Shown here: positions 54,655 to 64,000 of the stretch, in pieces
Layout: each line of letters begins with the position of its first letter
How positions within the stretch are numbered: position 1 is the first letter of the stretch
Assembly (NCBI RefSeq): GCF_001742165.1
Contig: NZ_CP016442.1
Location: 2,356,001 to 2,420,000, forward strand
Reading direction: 5' to 3'
Source: Burkholderia stabilis
Lineage (GTDB): Bacteria; Pseudomonadota; Gammaproteobacteria; Burkholderiales; Burkholderiaceae
DNA length: 64,000 nucleotides
Program-made: the position numbers and the translations under genes
The notes under the pieces: model-generated
What the model was told of the DNA's origin: nothing
Databases searched by the model: none
The model's input: the letters and a program-made list of their open reading frames with translations, nothing else

Positions 54655-56079
54655 CTACTTGCTGATCTGCGCGCCCACGCCGAAGTACGGTGTCGACGAC
54701 GTGCTCGAGTTCGCCGACGTCGACGTGACGCCGCCGTTCACCGTGCCCTGGATCAGCGCCGCGTACAGCCCGCCGGTCGCGATCACCACGCCCGATGCGG
54801 CCGTGCCGCTCTTCGGGATCGTCGTCGCGTTCAGCAGGCCCGGCGTCGTCTGGCCGTAGTCGAGCGTGAAGCCGTCTTCCTCGGCCTGCGTGGTCGGATT
54901 GATGAACGACGCGTTGCTGCCGCGAATCAGGGCCGCCGTGTACTTGAAGTTCGAATCCGCGCCCGCGTAGCCGCCATCGACCGCGCCCGACGTGATCGCC
55001 GTCGCCGCGCCGAGCACCGCGATGCCCGATTCGTCGTCGACCTGCGCGTCGGTGTGCAGCGGCGGCGTGCCGAGGACCACGTTGCCGGTGCGCACGATCA
55101 CCGGGACCGTCGCGCCGTTGAGCTGGCCGATCACCATGTGCGCGGTCGCCGACTTGCCGGTCGCGCCGATGATCGGCAGCTTCGTCTGCGGCACGATCTG
55201 CGGCGCCTTCGTGCTGTCGAAGTAGCCGCCGTTCGCGGTGTTCGCGGTCCACGGATTGCCGGTCGTCAGGCAGCCGCCCGAGGCCGTCGACGTGCATGCG
55301 CCGTTCGCATCGAACGTTTCGCTCGAGTTCGTGCCCTGCGTCACGTAGTTGCCCGACGGCGCGAGGTGGTAGATCAGCGCGTTGTACGTGCCCGGCAGCT
55401 TCGTGAGATCGGTCGTCGTGCTCGCGAAACCGAGGAACGGATAGAAGTCGAAGTGACGGTTCGGCACCTGGCCGACGTTCTGGTAGAGCGGGATGCCGGC
55501 GAGGCTGATCGTCAGCCCGTCGAACTGCACCGTCGCACCCGGAATGCCGCCGCCCGCGACGCCCATGCCGACCAGCAGCATCGGCGGGTTCGCGGGGTTG
55601 AAGTCGGCGGCCGTGGAGTACGTCGTGCCGTTCGGCGCGGTGCCCGAGCCCGGCGTGAGGACGAATGCGCAGCGGGTCTGCTCGGCCGTCGGCAGCGTGC
55701 CGGTTGGCGGATGGATGACCTTGCCGGTGATCGACGTACCGACGCGGCTCGGCGTGACGGTGCCGGTCACGAGCGGAATCGGCGATTCGAGCCACTTCAG
55801 CGTGTAGGTCATCGCGACCGCGTCGATGTTGACGCTGACGATCTCGCCGCTACCTGCGCCGCCGAGATACGTGCTCTTCACGATGTCGGCGTCGGCCGGG
55901 CACAGCGAGCCGTTGATGGGCTGTGACGGCGGCGGCCCTTGCGTGCCGCAGCTCGAACCGGAACATTGGGGCGCATTGATCGGCGCGGGTGCGCCGCCGG
56001 AATCCCCTCCACCACAAGCAACCAGGAAAGGGGCAATGGCAAAGGCCGTTGCCACCCCCTTCGATAAGGCGTGCGACAT
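54655..56079 (-). CDS. DUF2957 domain lipoprotein
   Basis: Lipoprotein of 474 residues, function unknown. Signal peptide ends in FLVACGGGD with the lipidated Cys at residue 22, then a Pro/Gly-rich linker to about residue 55. The DUF2957 domain carries repeated motifs shared with the downstream paralogue: YLGGAGSGEIVSVNIDAVAMTY, TGTVTPSRVGTSI, GVAGGGIPGATVQFDG, FYPFLGFASTTTDLTKLPGTYN, QVDDESGIAVLGAATAI and a C-terminal TPYFGVGAQISK. Tandem duplication is likely. It heads the run DUF2957-DUF2957-OmpW on this strand. Confidence 0.8.
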   Translation of the reverse strand: MSHALSKGVATAFAIAPFLVACGGGDSGGAPAPINAPQCSGSSCGTQGPPPSQPINGSLCPADADIVKSTYLGGAGSGEIVSVNIDAVAMTYTLKWLESPIPLVTGTVTPSRVGTSITGKVIHPPTGTLPTAEQTRCAFVLTPGSGTAPNGTTYSTAADFNPANPPMLLVGMGVAGGGIPGATVQFDGLTISLAGIPLYQNVGQVPNRHFDFYPFLGFASTTTDLTKLPGTYNALIYHLAPSGNYVTQGTNSSETFDANGACTSTASGGCLTTGNPWTANTANGGYFDSTKAPQIVPQTKLPIIGATGKSATAHMVIGQLNGATVPVIVRTGNVVLGTPPLHTDAQVDDESGIAVLGAATAITSGAVDGGYAGADSNFKYTAALIRGSNASFINPTTQAEEDGFTLDYGQTTPGLLNATTIPKSGTAASGVVIATGGLYAALIQGTVNGGVTSTSANSSTSSTPYFGVGAQISK

Positions 56080-56101
56080 GCCGCTGTCTCCAATCGTTTA
56101 A

Positions 56102-56509
56102 TTGTGCGAGCTAATGTCGCCGCCTTGATTTTTGCTGTCAATTGATGAACCCGTCTAAAAAAGGCGATTGAAACGTATATCGCACTTTGAATCCTTGTCC
56201 GACATGGCAATCGGTAAGAATTAAAACGGGCGAGGGGCTGCCGAAAGCTGCCGGAGTGGGGATGTGCCACGCCCGGCAGGCTGTCGAGGAGCCTTCCTGC
56301 GTATAACGGCAGCGTTTAAAGCGACGGTATCCGGTTTATCCCTATTCGGGATTGACTGGATAAAGAAGGGGCGGGATTAATTCACTGGTAATCGCGCAAT
56401 GGAAAGCTTGTAAATATTTGTAAATACGCGAACCGGATTTTATATATTGCCTGATACGGGTAAATAAAAAGCCGGCCAGTGGCCGGCTTTGCATCGCATG
56501 AGACGATGA
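56102..56509. other. Intergenic between DUF2957 gene and argC
   Basis: No gene that I can support. On the - strand a perfect -35 TTGACA (56141-56136) with a moderate -10 (GACATT, 56118-56113) 17 bases later is a good candidate promoter for the DUF2957 operon. Bases 56380-56470 are A/T-rich, followed by the argC terminator. Confidence 0.5.
56461..56490 (-). terminator. Terminator of argC
   Basis: AAAGCCGGCC (56468-56477) and GGCCGGCTTT (56481-56490) pair perfectly with a 3-base loop; on the - strand it is followed by TTTTTATTTA. Confidence 0.88.
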
Positions 56510-57460
56510 TCAGCGCTTGAGGCCGGCGTCTTCGGCCGCACCGATGTTCAGGTTCATGCACTGGATCGCGGCGCCCGACGCGCCCTTGCCGAGGTTGTCG
56601 AGGCGCGCGACGGTGACGAAGCGCTCTTCGTTGCCGAACACGAACAGGTCGACGCGGTTCGTGTCGTTGTTCGCCTGCACGTCGAAGAAGCCGCTGTCGA
56701 GGTTCGCGTCCGCATCGAACGGCGCGACGCGCACGAACGCTTCGTTCGCGTAGTACTCGGCGAACACGCGCTGCACGTCCTGCGGCGTCGCGCGTTTCGC
56801 GAGCTGGTCGGGCGTGAAGTAGGTCGTCACCGCGAGACCCTTCAGGAACGGGCCGACGATCGGCGTGAAGATCGGCGGGTTCGCGAGGCCGGTGTGCGCG
56901 GCCATTTCCGGCAGGTGCTTGTGCGCGAGGCCGAGCGCGTACGGGCGCGGGCTCGCGAGCTTGCCGCCCGGCGCGGCGCTCTCGTAGTCGGCGATCATCG
57001 ATTTGCCGCCGCCGCTGTAGCCGGTGATCGAGTAGCTGTGCGCGGCGAACGTCGGCGCGACGATGCCCGCATCGACGAGCGGACGCATGGCGAGCACGAA
57101 GGCCGATGCGTGGCAGCCCGGCACCGCGATGCGCTTCGACGTGCGAATCTTCTCGCGCTGCGCGGGAGTCAGCTCCGGCAGGCCGTACGCCCAGTCGGCG
57201 CTGGTGCGGAACGCGGTGCTTGCGTCGATCAGCGTCGTGTTCGGGTTCTCGACGAGCGACGCCGATTCGCGCGACGCGACGTCCGGCAGGCACAGGAACG
57301 TGACGTCCGACGCGTTGATCAGGCGGCGGCGCTCGTCGACGTCCTTGCGCTTCGCTTCTTCGATGCGCAGGATCTCGATGTCGTTGCGCGCCGACAGGTA
57401 TTCGAAGATCTTGAGGCCGGTCGTGCCTTCCTGGCCGTCGACAAAAACTTTGGTGCTCAT
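56510..57460 (-). CDS. argC: N-acetyl-gamma-glutamyl-phosphate reductase ArgC (type 2)
   Basis: Third enzyme of arginine biosynthesis, NADPH-dependent reduction of N-acetylglutamyl phosphate. The 316-residue length and start [29 protein letters not shown] identify the short type-2 form. The catalytic Cys116 is in [12 protein letters not shown], and the NADPH loop includes [21 protein letters not shown]. Other arg genes are not adjacent. Ends at its own terminator. Confidence 0.95.
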   Translation of the reverse strand: MSTKVFVDGQEGTTGLKIFEYLSARNDIEILRIEEAKRKDVDERRRLINASDVTFLCLPDVASRESASLVENPNTTLIDASTAFRTSADWAYGLPELTPAQREKIRTSKRIAVPGCHASAFVLAMRPLVDAGIVAPTFAAHSYSITGYSGGGKSMIADYESAAPGGKLASPRPYALGLAHKHLPEMAAHTGLANPPIFTPIVGPFLKGLAVTTYFTPDQLAKRATPQDVQRVFAEYYANEAFVRVAPFDADANLDSGFFDVQANNDTNRVDLFVFGNEERFVTVARLDNLGKGASGAAIQCMNLNIGAAEDAGLKR

Positions 57461-57545
57461 TTCGCTCTCACTGAATGAAACGGGGGCCCGCGCCCGGAAG
57501 CCGCCATTTTAAGACGTCATCCGGCAGGCCTGCAGCGCGCGGGGC

Positions 57546-57574
57546 GAAAAAAAGACGGCCCTGGCGGCCGTCTT
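57546..57574 (-). terminator. Terminator of the flavodoxin-like gene
   Basis: AAGACGGCC (57552-57560) pairs with GGCCGTCTT (57566-57574); on the - strand a run of T follows (57553-57546). Confidence 0.85.
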
Positions 57575-57620
57575 GTGTCCCTTTGACGCCCGGCGGCCGC
57601 CCGCAGGCGCCGGGGCGCGT

Positions 57621-58193
57621 TCAGCGCTTGCCGGCCGTCCAGCGCGCCGTCGCTTCGGCGATGCGCCGGCCGAATGCCTTCCCGGTCTCGAGGTCGCCCG
57701 GCAGCGGGCCCTCGTCGGGCGTCGAATCCGCCGGCGACTGCGCGAGCAGGCCCGTCGAGCCGCCGAGGTAGTTGATGTCGTTGCGCGTGGCCGCCTTCGT
57801 GTTGGCCGGCATCAGGCTCGTGCCGACCCACACCATCCCATGCTGCATCGACAACGTGACGAAATACTGAATCGTCGAGAATTTGTCGCCGTTCATCGTC
57901 GCGGAGTTCGTGAAGCCCGCGGCGATCTTGTCCTTCCACTTCTGCGTGAACCATGCTTTCGACGTGGCATCGGCAAACTGCTTGAACTGCGCCGACGGGC
58001 CGCCCATGTAGGTCGGCGCGCCGAAGACGATCGCGTCGGCCGCGTCGAGCGCGGCCCAGCTTGCGTCGTCGATGTCGCCGACGGCGAGCAGGCGCACGGT
58101 CGCGCCGGCGTCCTGCGCGCCCGCGTGAACGGCCTCGGCCAGTTTCTGCGTGTGACCGTAGCCGCTGTGATAGACGATGACGATGTTCGACAT
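57621..58193 (-). CDS. Flavodoxin family NAD(P)H:quinone oxidoreductase (WrbA-like)
   Basis: FMN protein of 190 residues. VIVYHSGYGHTQKLAEAVHAGAQDAG is the phosphate-binding flavodoxin loop; ADAIVFGAPTYMGGPSAQFKQFADATSKAW and MHG/GTSLMP segments follow the WrbA pattern. WrbA-type enzymes reduce quinones to hydroquinones by two electrons. Start MSNIVIVYH with CGGAG upstream. Monocistronic by the flanking terminator and the ~190-base gap to the next gene. Confidence 0.88.
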   Translation of the reverse strand: MSNIVIVYHSGYGHTQKLAEAVHAGAQDAGATVRLLAVGDIDDASWAALDAADAIVFGAPTYMGGPSAQFKQFADATSKAWFTQKWKDKIAAGFTNSATMNGDKFSTIQYFVTLSMQHGMVWVGTSLMPANTKAATRNDINYLGGSTGLLAQSPADSTPDEGPLPGDLETGKAFGRRIAEATARWTAGKR

Positions 58194-58384
58194 GAAGCGT
58201 TCTCCGGAAAGGAACGGGAACGGCGGCCGCAGCGGCCCGCCGCGTCGCGCGCCGCGGTCAGGCGGCGCGACCGGCGCGCGGGATGGTGCGCAACCGGAGC
58301 GACGAGTCTAGCAAGCCGACATGACGGAAAGCATGCATGCGCGGCGCGCGGCATTTCGCCGATTCGGGCCCGTCGCGGCGCGAG

Positions 58385-58978
58385 TCACTGCCCGTAAGTG
58401 ACGACCAGTCGCGCGGTGCCGATCGCCAGCGTGCCGATCTCGTGATCGAACATCGGCGCGGGGCGGCCCTGTGCGACGCGCAGGTCGGTGCCCTTCAGCG
58501 CGTAGATGGTGATGACGTAGCTGTGCGGCTTGCCGGGCGGCGGGCACGGGCCGCCGTAGCCGTCGATCCCGAAGTCGTTGCGCGCTTCGCTCGCGCCGAT
58601 GCGCCGCAGGAAACCGGACGCGCTCGCGTCGGCGGGCAGGCTCGTGACCGTGGCCGGGATGCCCGCCACCGCCCAGTGCCACCAGCCGTGCCCGGGGGCG
58701 TCGGGATCGAAGATCGTGACCGCGTAGCCGCGCGTGCCGGGCGGCGGGTTGCGCCAGGTGAGCTGCGGCGAGCGGTTGCCGCCCTTGCAGTCGCCGCGGT
58801 CGAACACGTTCGCGGCGCCGACGCGCCCGCCGGGCGTCAGGTCGTCGCTCGAGACGGTGAAGGGGCCTTCCGCATGAGCGGGCAGCGCCGCGAAGGCGGC
58901 GGCGCAGAAAAGGGCGGTGATGAACGGGGACGGGCGACCCGATGGCGCAGGCGGAGTGATCCGGCGATCCACACGCAT
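58385..58978 (-). CDS. YbhB/YbcL family PEBP-like periplasmic protein
   Basis: A 197-residue phosphatidylethanolamine-binding-protein (Raf kinase inhibitor-like) homologue. A signal peptide (about 1-36, ending ALPAHA) precedes the mature fold. Ligand-pocket motifs are present: RSPQLTWRNPPPGTRGYAVTIFDPDAPG, GWWHWAVAGIPA, YGGPCPPPGKPHSYVITIYAL. Bacterial members have no firm function. The export signal differs from E. coli YbhB (cytoplasmic) and resembles YbcL. Monocistronic. Confidence 0.88.
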   Translation of the reverse strand: MRVDRRITPPAPSGRPSPFITALFCAAAFAALPAHAEGPFTVSSDDLTPGGRVGAANVFDRGDCKGGNRSPQLTWRNPPPGTRGYAVTIFDPDAPGHGWWHWAVAGIPATVTSLPADASASGFLRRIGASEARNDFGIDGYGGPCPPPGKPHSYVITIYALKGTDLRVAQGRPAPMFDHEIGTLAIGTARLVVTYGQ

Positions 58979-59147
58979 ATGGCGCTTCTCCCGTCACGTG
59001 GGCCGGGTCGATGCTCCCGGCATTGTTGGCGTTGTGCGTTGCGTGCGCAGCTGATGGCGGCGACAGATCCAGTCTAGCATTAGGGTTCGATGAGCGACGC
59101 ATGTCGCGCCCCACGATTGCGGCAGATGTTTGCGCGGATCGATGGAC

Positions 59148-59182
59148 GAAAAAAAGCCGCTCGCGGTGAAGCGAGCGGCTTT
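59148..59182 (-). terminator. Terminator of pyrE
   Basis: AAAGCCGCTCGC (59153-59164) and GCGAGCGGCTTT (59171-59182) form a perfect 12-bp stem; T-run on the - strand from the A's at 59148-59155. Confidence 0.9.
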
Positions 59183-59220
59183 GTCGGCCAGGACGCAGGC
59201 CCGTACAGGCCGGCGCGGCG

Positions 59221-59907
59221 TTACTCCTTGGGGGCTGTGGCGCCGCCGTGCGCCGCCGACCACTCGGCCGGTGCGTGCAGGAATTTCTCGACTTCGTCGA
59301 GCGTCTTCGTCTCGAAGTAGCCCGACGCCTTCGCGACGCGCAGCACGTCCCACCACGTGGCGAGCGCGTGCAGGTCGACGTCGATGTCCTTCAGGACCGA
59401 CACGCTTTCCTTGAAGATGTTGTAGTGGAACAGCACGAAGCAGTGGTTCACCGTCGCGCCCGCGGTGCGCAGCGCGTTGACGAAGTTGATCTTGCTGCGG
59501 CTGTCGGTCGTCAGGTCTTCCACGAGCAGTACGCGCGAGCCTTCTTCCAGATGGCCTTCGATCTGCGCGTTGCGGCCGAAACCCTTCGGCTTTTTACGCA
59601 CGTACTGCATCGGCACCATCATGCGATCCGCGAGCCATGCCGCGAACGGGATACCGGCCGTTTCGCCACCCGCCACCGCGTCGATCTGCTCGAACCCGAC
59701 GTCGCGCATGATCGTCGTTTCCGCCATTTCCATCAGCGCGCGACGCACGCGCGGGTAGGAGATCAGCTTGCGGCAGTCGATATAGACGGGGCTTGCCCAG
59801 CCGGACGTGAAGATGAACGGTTTTTCGGCGTTGAAGTGCACCGCCTGCACTTCGAGCAGGATTTTGGCGGTCGTATCCGAGATCGACTGACGATCGTAGC
59901 CTGTCAT
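59221..59907 (-). CDS. pyrE: Orotate phosphoribosyltransferase PyrE
   Basis: Makes orotidine 5'-phosphate from orotate and PRPP in pyrimidine synthesis. The 228 residues include [31 protein letters not shown], the flexible-loop [14 protein letters not shown], and the PRPP motif [11 protein letters not shown]. The second of two close ATGs is chosen because AAGGA stands six bases before it; the first would touch the ribosome site. In relatives it begins [10 protein letters not shown]. No other pyr gene is adjacent. Ends at a terminator. Confidence 0.95.
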   Translation of the reverse strand: MTGYDRQSISDTTAKILLEVQAVHFNAEKPFIFTSGWASPVYIDCRKLISYPRVRRALMEMAETTIMRDVGFEQIDAVAGGETAGIPFAAWLADRMMVPMQYVRKKPKGFGRNAQIEGHLEEGSRVLLVEDLTTDSRSKINFVNALRTAGATVNHCFVLFHYNIFKESVSVLKDIDVDLHALATWWDVLRVAKASGYFETKTLDEVEKFLHAPAEWSAAHGGATAPKE

Positions 59908-60367
59908 GGGCATTCCTTGGGTGTTGAGCGAGAAGCGGGCGCGGGCCCGGTGGCGCAGCAAGGGGAACCTGCCCAAGGGGCGGGGGCGCGATCGGAGGGC
60001 CAATCGCATCGCTGCGCGCGTAGCCCGCTATTTTACCCGATTCAGGCCGGTTTTCGGCGGAATTCGCGCAGGTTCGCGGCGCCGCTCACCACCGGCGAAA
60101 CAAACGGGGCGCGACCGTCCGGACGCTGATGCGCGGGATGCGGCGCTGCACCAACACATGGCATGCGCGGGGTGTACACTAGGCGACCCTTAGAAATCGT
60201 TCAGTACTTTGTACTTTCCTCTTGCCACCCGCCAAGGTTCGATGGCGTGCCGACCCGGCGCGTCGCGTGCCGTCTCGCAGTCGACCATCCTCTCGATTCA
60301 AGCAGACGCGGCTCAAGGTGCTGTGTACTAAATCGTCAAAATTTCGCATGTCTCTCGCAGGTCAATC
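59908..60367. other. Divergent region between pyrE and maeB
   Basis: No gene seen. It carries both promoters. AGTAC TTT GTACT (60203-60215) is a small inverted repeat and GTGTACAC lies about 30 bases before it; either could be a regulator site for maeB. A weak ribosome site GCAGG precedes the maeB ATG. Confidence 0.4.
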
Positions 60368-62638
60368 ATGGACGAACAACTGAAGCAGGCCGCTCTCGCC
60401 TATCACCAGAACCCGAAACCCGGCAAGATTTCGGTCACTCCCACCAAGCCGCTGTCGAACCAGCTCGATCTGTCGCTCGCGTATTCGCCGGGCGTCGCGG
60501 CCGCGTGCGAGGCGATCCACGCCGATCCGCTCGACGCGCAGAAGTACACGTCGCGCGGCAACCTGGTCGGGGTCATCACGAACGGTACGGCCGTGCTCGG
60601 CCTCGGCAACATCGGCCCGCTCGCCGCGAAGCCGGTGATGGAAGGCAAGGGCTGCCTCTTCAAGAAATTCGCGGGCATCGACGTGTTCGACATCGAACTG
60701 TCGGAATCCGACCCCGACAAGCTCGTCGAGGCGATCGCGATGCTCGAGCCGACGCTCGGCGGCATCAACCTCGAAGACATCAAGGCGCCGGAATGCTTCT
60801 ACATCGAGCAGAAGCTGCGCGAGCGCATGAAGATTCCGGTCTTCCACGATGACCAGCACGGCACCGCGATCATCGCGTCGGCCGCGATCCTGAACGGCCT
60901 GAAGGTCGTCGGCAAGAAGCTCGCCGAAGTGAAGCTCGTCTGCTCGGGCGCCGGCGCCGCGGCCATCGCGTGTCTGGACCTGCTGGTGAACCTCGGCCTG
61001 ACGAAGTCGAACATCCTCGTCGCCGATTCGAAGGGCGTGATCTACGAAGGGCGCGGCAACCTCGATCCGTCGAAGCAGCGCTATGCGGCGACCACCGACG
61101 CACGCACGCTCGCCGACGCGATCGTCGGTGCGGACGTGTTCCTCGGCTGCTCGAGCGCGGGCGTGCTGAAGCAGGACATGGTCAAGACGATGGGCGACAA
61201 GCCGCTGATCCTGGCGCTCGCGAACCCGGAACCGGAAATCCGCCCGGAAGACGCGAAGGCCGTGCGCCCGGACGCGATCGTCGCGACCGGCCGTTCGGAC
61301 TACCCGAACCAGGTCAACAACGTGCTGTGCTTCCCGTTCATCTTCCGCGGCGCGCTCGACGTCGGCGCGACGACGATCACGGAAGAAATGAAGCTCGCCT
61401 GCGTGCGCGCGATCGCCGAGCTGGCCGAGGAAACCGACCAGAGCGAGGAAGTCGCGAAGGCGTATGAAGGCCACTCGCTCGAATTCGGGCCGGACTACCT
61501 GATTCCGAAGCCGTTCGACCCGCGCCTGATCATCAAGATCGCGCCGGCCGTGGCGCAGGCCGCGATGGATTCGGGCGTTGCCACGCGCCCGATCCAGGAC
61601 ATGGACGCGTACCGCGAGCAGCTCGGCGCGACGGTCTACCGCACGGGCATGGTGATGCGCCCGGTGTTCGCGACCGCGAAGAAGAAGCAGGCCCGCATCG
61701 TGTTCGCCGAAGGCGAAGACGAGCGCGTGCTGCGTGCCGCGCAGTTCGTGCTGCAGGAAAAGATCGCGCAGCCGATCATCGTCGGCCGTCCGTCGGTCGT
61801 CGACATGCGCCTGCAGAAGATCGGTTCGAAGCTGAAGGCCGGCACCGATTTCGAAATCGTCGATCCGGAAGACGATGCGCGCTACCACCGCTACTGGCAG
61901 GCGTATCAGGAGATCGGCGCGCGCGACGGCGTGACGCCGGAAGTCGCGAAGGCCGCGATGCGCAAGTTCAACACGCTGATCGGCGCGATGCTCGTGCACC
62001 TGGGCGACGCGGACGGGATGATCTGCGGGATGATCGACACGTTCCACAGCCACCTGAAGTTCATCGAGCAGGTGCTGGGCCGTGCGAAGGGCGCCGAGCA
62101 CTTCGCGGCGATGAACCTGCTGATGCTGCCGGGCCGCAACCTGTTCCTGTGCGACACGTACGTGAACGAGCTGCCGAGCGCCGAACAGCTCGCCGACATG
62201 ACGATCCAGGCCGCGGCCGAGATCGAGCGTTTCGGCATCGCGCCGAAGGCCGCGCTGCTGTCGAACTCGAACTTCGGCAGCGCGCCGTCGGCGTCGTCGC
62301 GCCGGATGGCCGAGGCCCGCAAGCTGATCGTCGAACGCGCACCGGGCCTGGAAGTCGACGGCGAAATGCACGGCGACGCCGCGCTGTCCGAAGTGGTCCG
62401 CAAGGCCGCGTTCCCGGGCACGACGCTGTCGGGCGAAGCGAACCTGCTGATCATGCCGAACGTCGAAGCCGCGAACATCGCGTACAACCTGCTGAAGATG
62501 GTCGGCGGCGAAGGCGTGACGGTCGGCCCGTTCCTGCTTGGCGCGGCGAAGCCGGTCCACATCCTGACGCCGGCCGCGACCGTGCGCCGGATCATCAACA
62601 TGACGGCCGTTGCTGCCGCGAACGTGAACACGAAGTAA
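60368..62638 (+). CDS. maeB: NADP-dependent malic enzyme MaeB (malic/PTA fusion)
   Basis: Converts malate to pyruvate and CO2 with NADP reduction. The 756 residues comprise a malic-enzyme half (about 1-425: [86 protein letters not shown]) and a phosphotransacetylase-like half (from about 440: [22 protein letters not shown] ... [22 protein letters not shown]). The second half regulates the enzyme in known cases and is not itself active as PTA. Strong terminator downstream. Confidence 0.96.
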   Translation: MDEQLKQAALAYHQNPKPGKISVTPTKPLSNQLDLSLAYSPGVAAACEAIHADPLDAQKYTSRGNLVGVITNGTAVLGLGNIGPLAAKPVMEGKGCLFKKFAGIDVFDIELSESDPDKLVEAIAMLEPTLGGINLEDIKAPECFYIEQKLRERMKIPVFHDDQHGTAIIASAAILNGLKVVGKKLAEVKLVCSGAGAAAIACLDLLVNLGLTKSNILVADSKGVIYEGRGNLDPSKQRYAATTDARTLADAIVGADVFLGCSSAGVLKQDMVKTMGDKPLILALANPEPEIRPEDAKAVRPDAIVATGRSDYPNQVNNVLCFPFIFRGALDVGATTITEEMKLACVRAIAELAEETDQSEEVAKAYEGHSLEFGPDYLIPKPFDPRLIIKIAPAVAQAAMDSGVATRPIQDMDAYREQLGATVYRTGMVMRPVFATAKKKQARIVFAEGEDERVLRAAQFVLQEKIAQPIIVGRPSVVDMRLQKIGSKLKAGTDFEIVDPEDDARYHRYWQAYQEIGARDGVTPEVAKAAMRKFNTLIGAMLVHLGDADGMICGMIDTFHSHLKFIEQVLGRAKGAEHFAAMNLLMLPGRNLFLCDTYVNELPSAEQLADMTIQAAAEIERFGIAPKAALLSNSNFGSAPSASSRRMAEARKLIVERAPGLEVDGEMHGDAALSEVVRKAAFPGTTLSGEANLLIMPNVEAANIAYNLLKMVGGEGVTVGPFLLGAAKPVHILTPAATVRRIINMTAVAAANVNTK

Positions 62639-62680
62639 GTTCGCGCCCGCGTGTGCCGCGCGTGATGCGCGGCGCAATGA

Positions 62681-62717
62681 AAAACGCCACGGAACCTGCG
62701 TTCCGTGGCGTTTTTTT
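62681..62717 (+). terminator. Terminator of maeB
   Basis: AAAACGCCACGGAA (62681-62694) pairs with TTCCGTGGCGTTTT (62701-62714) over a 6-base loop; seven T follow. Confidence 0.93.
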
Positions 62718-62776
62718 ATCGCGAATCGCCGGCGGTGCGGGTAGGCGCCCTGACTGCGGGCGCCCGCCGCGTGCCG

Positions 62777-64000
62777 TTACGCGACCTGCTGGTGCGACTG
62801 GCCGCTTGCCGGCGAACGCCACTTCGCAAGCAGCGTGCTCCACTTCTGGCGTACCGCGCGCAGGTTGTTCTCCTTCACGTGGCCGTAGCCGCGAATGCCG
62901 TCCGGCAGCGCCGCGAGCTCGAGCGCGAGCGGGCGGTTGGCCGCGTTCAGCTTGGCCGTCACCTCGTCGATCAGCGCTTCGTACTCGCCGATCAGCGCGC
63001 GCTCGGTGCGGCGCTCCTCGGTGCGGCCGAACGGGTCGAGCCCCGTGCCGCGCAGGAATTTCGCCTTCGCGAGCCACCGGAACGCCGACATCATCCACGG
63101 GCCGTACGCCTTCTTCACGAGATGGCCGTGTGCGTCCGCCTTCGCGAACAGCGGCGGCGCGAGGTGGAATTTCAGCTTCCAGTCGCCTTCGAACTGTGCG
63201 GACAGGCGCGCGAGGAACGCGGGATCGGACTGCAGCCGCGCGACCTCGTATTCGTCCTTGTACGCCATCAGCTTGAACAGGTTGCGCGCGACCGCTTCGG
63301 TCAGCTGCTCCTGCACCGTGTCGCCGTCAGCCAGCGTGCGCTCGGCTGCCCGCACCTTGTCGACGAATGCGGCGTAGCGCGATGCGTATGCGGCGTTCTG
63401 GTACGCGGTGAGGAACTCCACGCGCTTCGCGATCAGCGCGTCGACCGCCTTCTTCGTGTGCAGCGCGATCACCGTGGCGCCTTGCGTGGCGCGTGCATCG
63501 CCGGCCGCGGCCTGCTTCACGCTGGCCAGGTCGTGCGCGGCGCGGCGGCCCCAGTCGAAGGCCGCGCGGTTCTTCTCGACCGACACCGCGTTCAGCTCGA
63601 TCGCGCGTTCGAGCGACGCGAGCGTGAGCGGCAGCCAGCCTTTCTGCCACGCGTAGCCGAGCACGAACGGGTTCGTGTAGATCGCGTCGCCGAGCAGCGC
63701 GACCGCGAAGCGGTTCGCGTCGATGAAATCGACGGCTTCGCCCGCCGCCGCGCGGATGTCGTTCTCCGCGGACAGGCCCGGGAACGCCCAGTTCGGGTTC
63801 TTGATGAACTCCGCGGTCGGCGTCTGCGCGCTGTTGACGACGACGCGCGTCGTGTCGTGGCGCATCCGCGACGTGCATTCGTCGCCGGCCGTGACGATCG
63901 CGTCGCAGCCGATCACGAGATCGGCTTCGCCCATTGCGATCCGGGTTGCGTGGATGTCGGTCGGCGCGTGCGAGATCTGCACGTGGCTCATCACGGCGCC
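62777..64000 (-). CDS. Indolepyruvate ferredoxin oxidoreductase, C-terminal part (5' end outside window)
   Basis: The last 407 residues of a large fused indolepyruvate:ferredoxin oxidoreductase, which decarboxylates aryl-2-oxoacids. The visible part begins GAVMSHVQISHAPTDIHATRI, the gamma-type pyruvate-ferredoxin-oxidoreductase domain (VIGCDAIVTAGDE, TPTAEFIKNPNWAFPG), followed by a long helical C-terminal region (KFHLAPPLFAKADAHGHLVKKAYGPWMMSAFRWLAK, IRGYGHVKENNLRAVRQKW) found only in the fused proteobacterial form of about 1190 residues. The frame stays open to the end of the window, so the alpha domain lies beyond it. Confidence 0.93.
   Translation of the reverse strand, partial: GAVMSHVQISHAPTDIHATRIAMGEADLVIGCDAIVTAGDECTSRMRHDTTRVVVNSAQTPTAEFIKNPNWAFPGLSAENDIRAAAGEAVDFIDANRFAVALLGDAIYTNPFVLGYAWQKGWLPLTLASLERAIELNAVSVEKNRAAFDWGRRAAHDLASVKQAAAGDARATQGATVIALHTKKAVDALIAKRVEFLTAYQNAAYASRYAAFVDKVRAAERTLADGDTVQEQLTEAVARNLFKLMAYKDEYEVARLQSDPAFLARLSAQFEGDWKLKFHLAPPLFAKADAHGHLVKKAYGPWMMSAFRWLAKAKFLRGTGLDPFGRTEERRTERALIGEYEALIDEVTAKLNAANRPLALELAALPDGIRGYGHVKENNLRAVRQKWSTLLAKWRSPASGQSHQQVA

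Overview
The window looks like chromosome-1 DNA of a Burkholderia, most likely of the B. cepacia complex. It is GC-rich throughout, codons end in G or C, and TTG or GTG starts are common. The flhBAFG-fliA flagellar cluster next to cheYZ, an SAH riboswitch before ahcY, type-2 argC, a PTA-fused malic enzyme and paired DUF2844/DUF3443 genes all fit that lineage. I see no insertion sequence, prophage, CRISPR array or plasmid origin; the window is mostly ordinary chromosomal backbone with some accessory genes.

Layout. 1-1078: end of a chemotaxis operon (cheY, cheZ). 1346-4962: secreted DUF2844/DUF3443 pair, a VOC protein, a small lipoprotein and a DUF805 membrane protein. 5340-11962: flhB-flhA-flhF-flhG-fliA, four of the five joined by stop/start overlaps. 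12043-14984: SAH riboswitch, ahcY, a small membrane protein and metF, a methionine/one-carbon unit. 15078-25739: amidase, dienelactone hydrolase, nitronate monooxygenase-like enzyme, an orphan branched-chain amino-acid binding protein, MFS, HugZ-like protein, an H-NS family protein in an AT-rich pocket, CDF transporter, Lrp regulator and an exonuclease. 25736-31106: metallo-beta-lactamase protein, RlpA, RsmI/YraN with overlapping divergent starts, SIS protein, BON lipoprotein, cytochrome c and tRNA-Ala(CGC). 31821-35645: an apparent membrane-maintenance operon (ribbon-helix-helix-like protein, PspA family, YqiJ, flotillin YqiK). 35744-39686: glucarate dehydratase, its permease and a LysR regulator. 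39793-47346: GST, DUF2239, a frameshifted carotenoid oxygenase, a four-gene ABC efflux operon and a small basic secreted protein. 47424-52241: Ub-Mut7-C protein, dehydrogenase, LysE exporter, MFS and its divergent LysR. 52308-56079: a candidate sRNA, an OmpW-like porin and two tandem DUF2957 lipoproteins, one frameshifted in its signal peptide. 56510-64000: argC, flavodoxin, PEBP protein, pyrE, maeB and the 3' end of an indolepyruvate ferredoxin oxidoreductase.

The points most worth following are: a FlhG whose two key Walker A lysines are gone; the DUF3443 lipoprotein with two pepsin-like Asp-Thr-(Gly/Ala)-Ser motifs; the PspA/YqiJ/flotillin operon headed by a possible DNA-binding protein with a dyad over its promoter; a ~60-nt candidate sRNA with two anti-Shine-Dalgarno motifs; and two frameshifts that could be sequence errors, real pseudogenes or, for the DUF2957 C-tract, a switchable allele. 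All functional assignments rest on motif and context reading; no database search was run.
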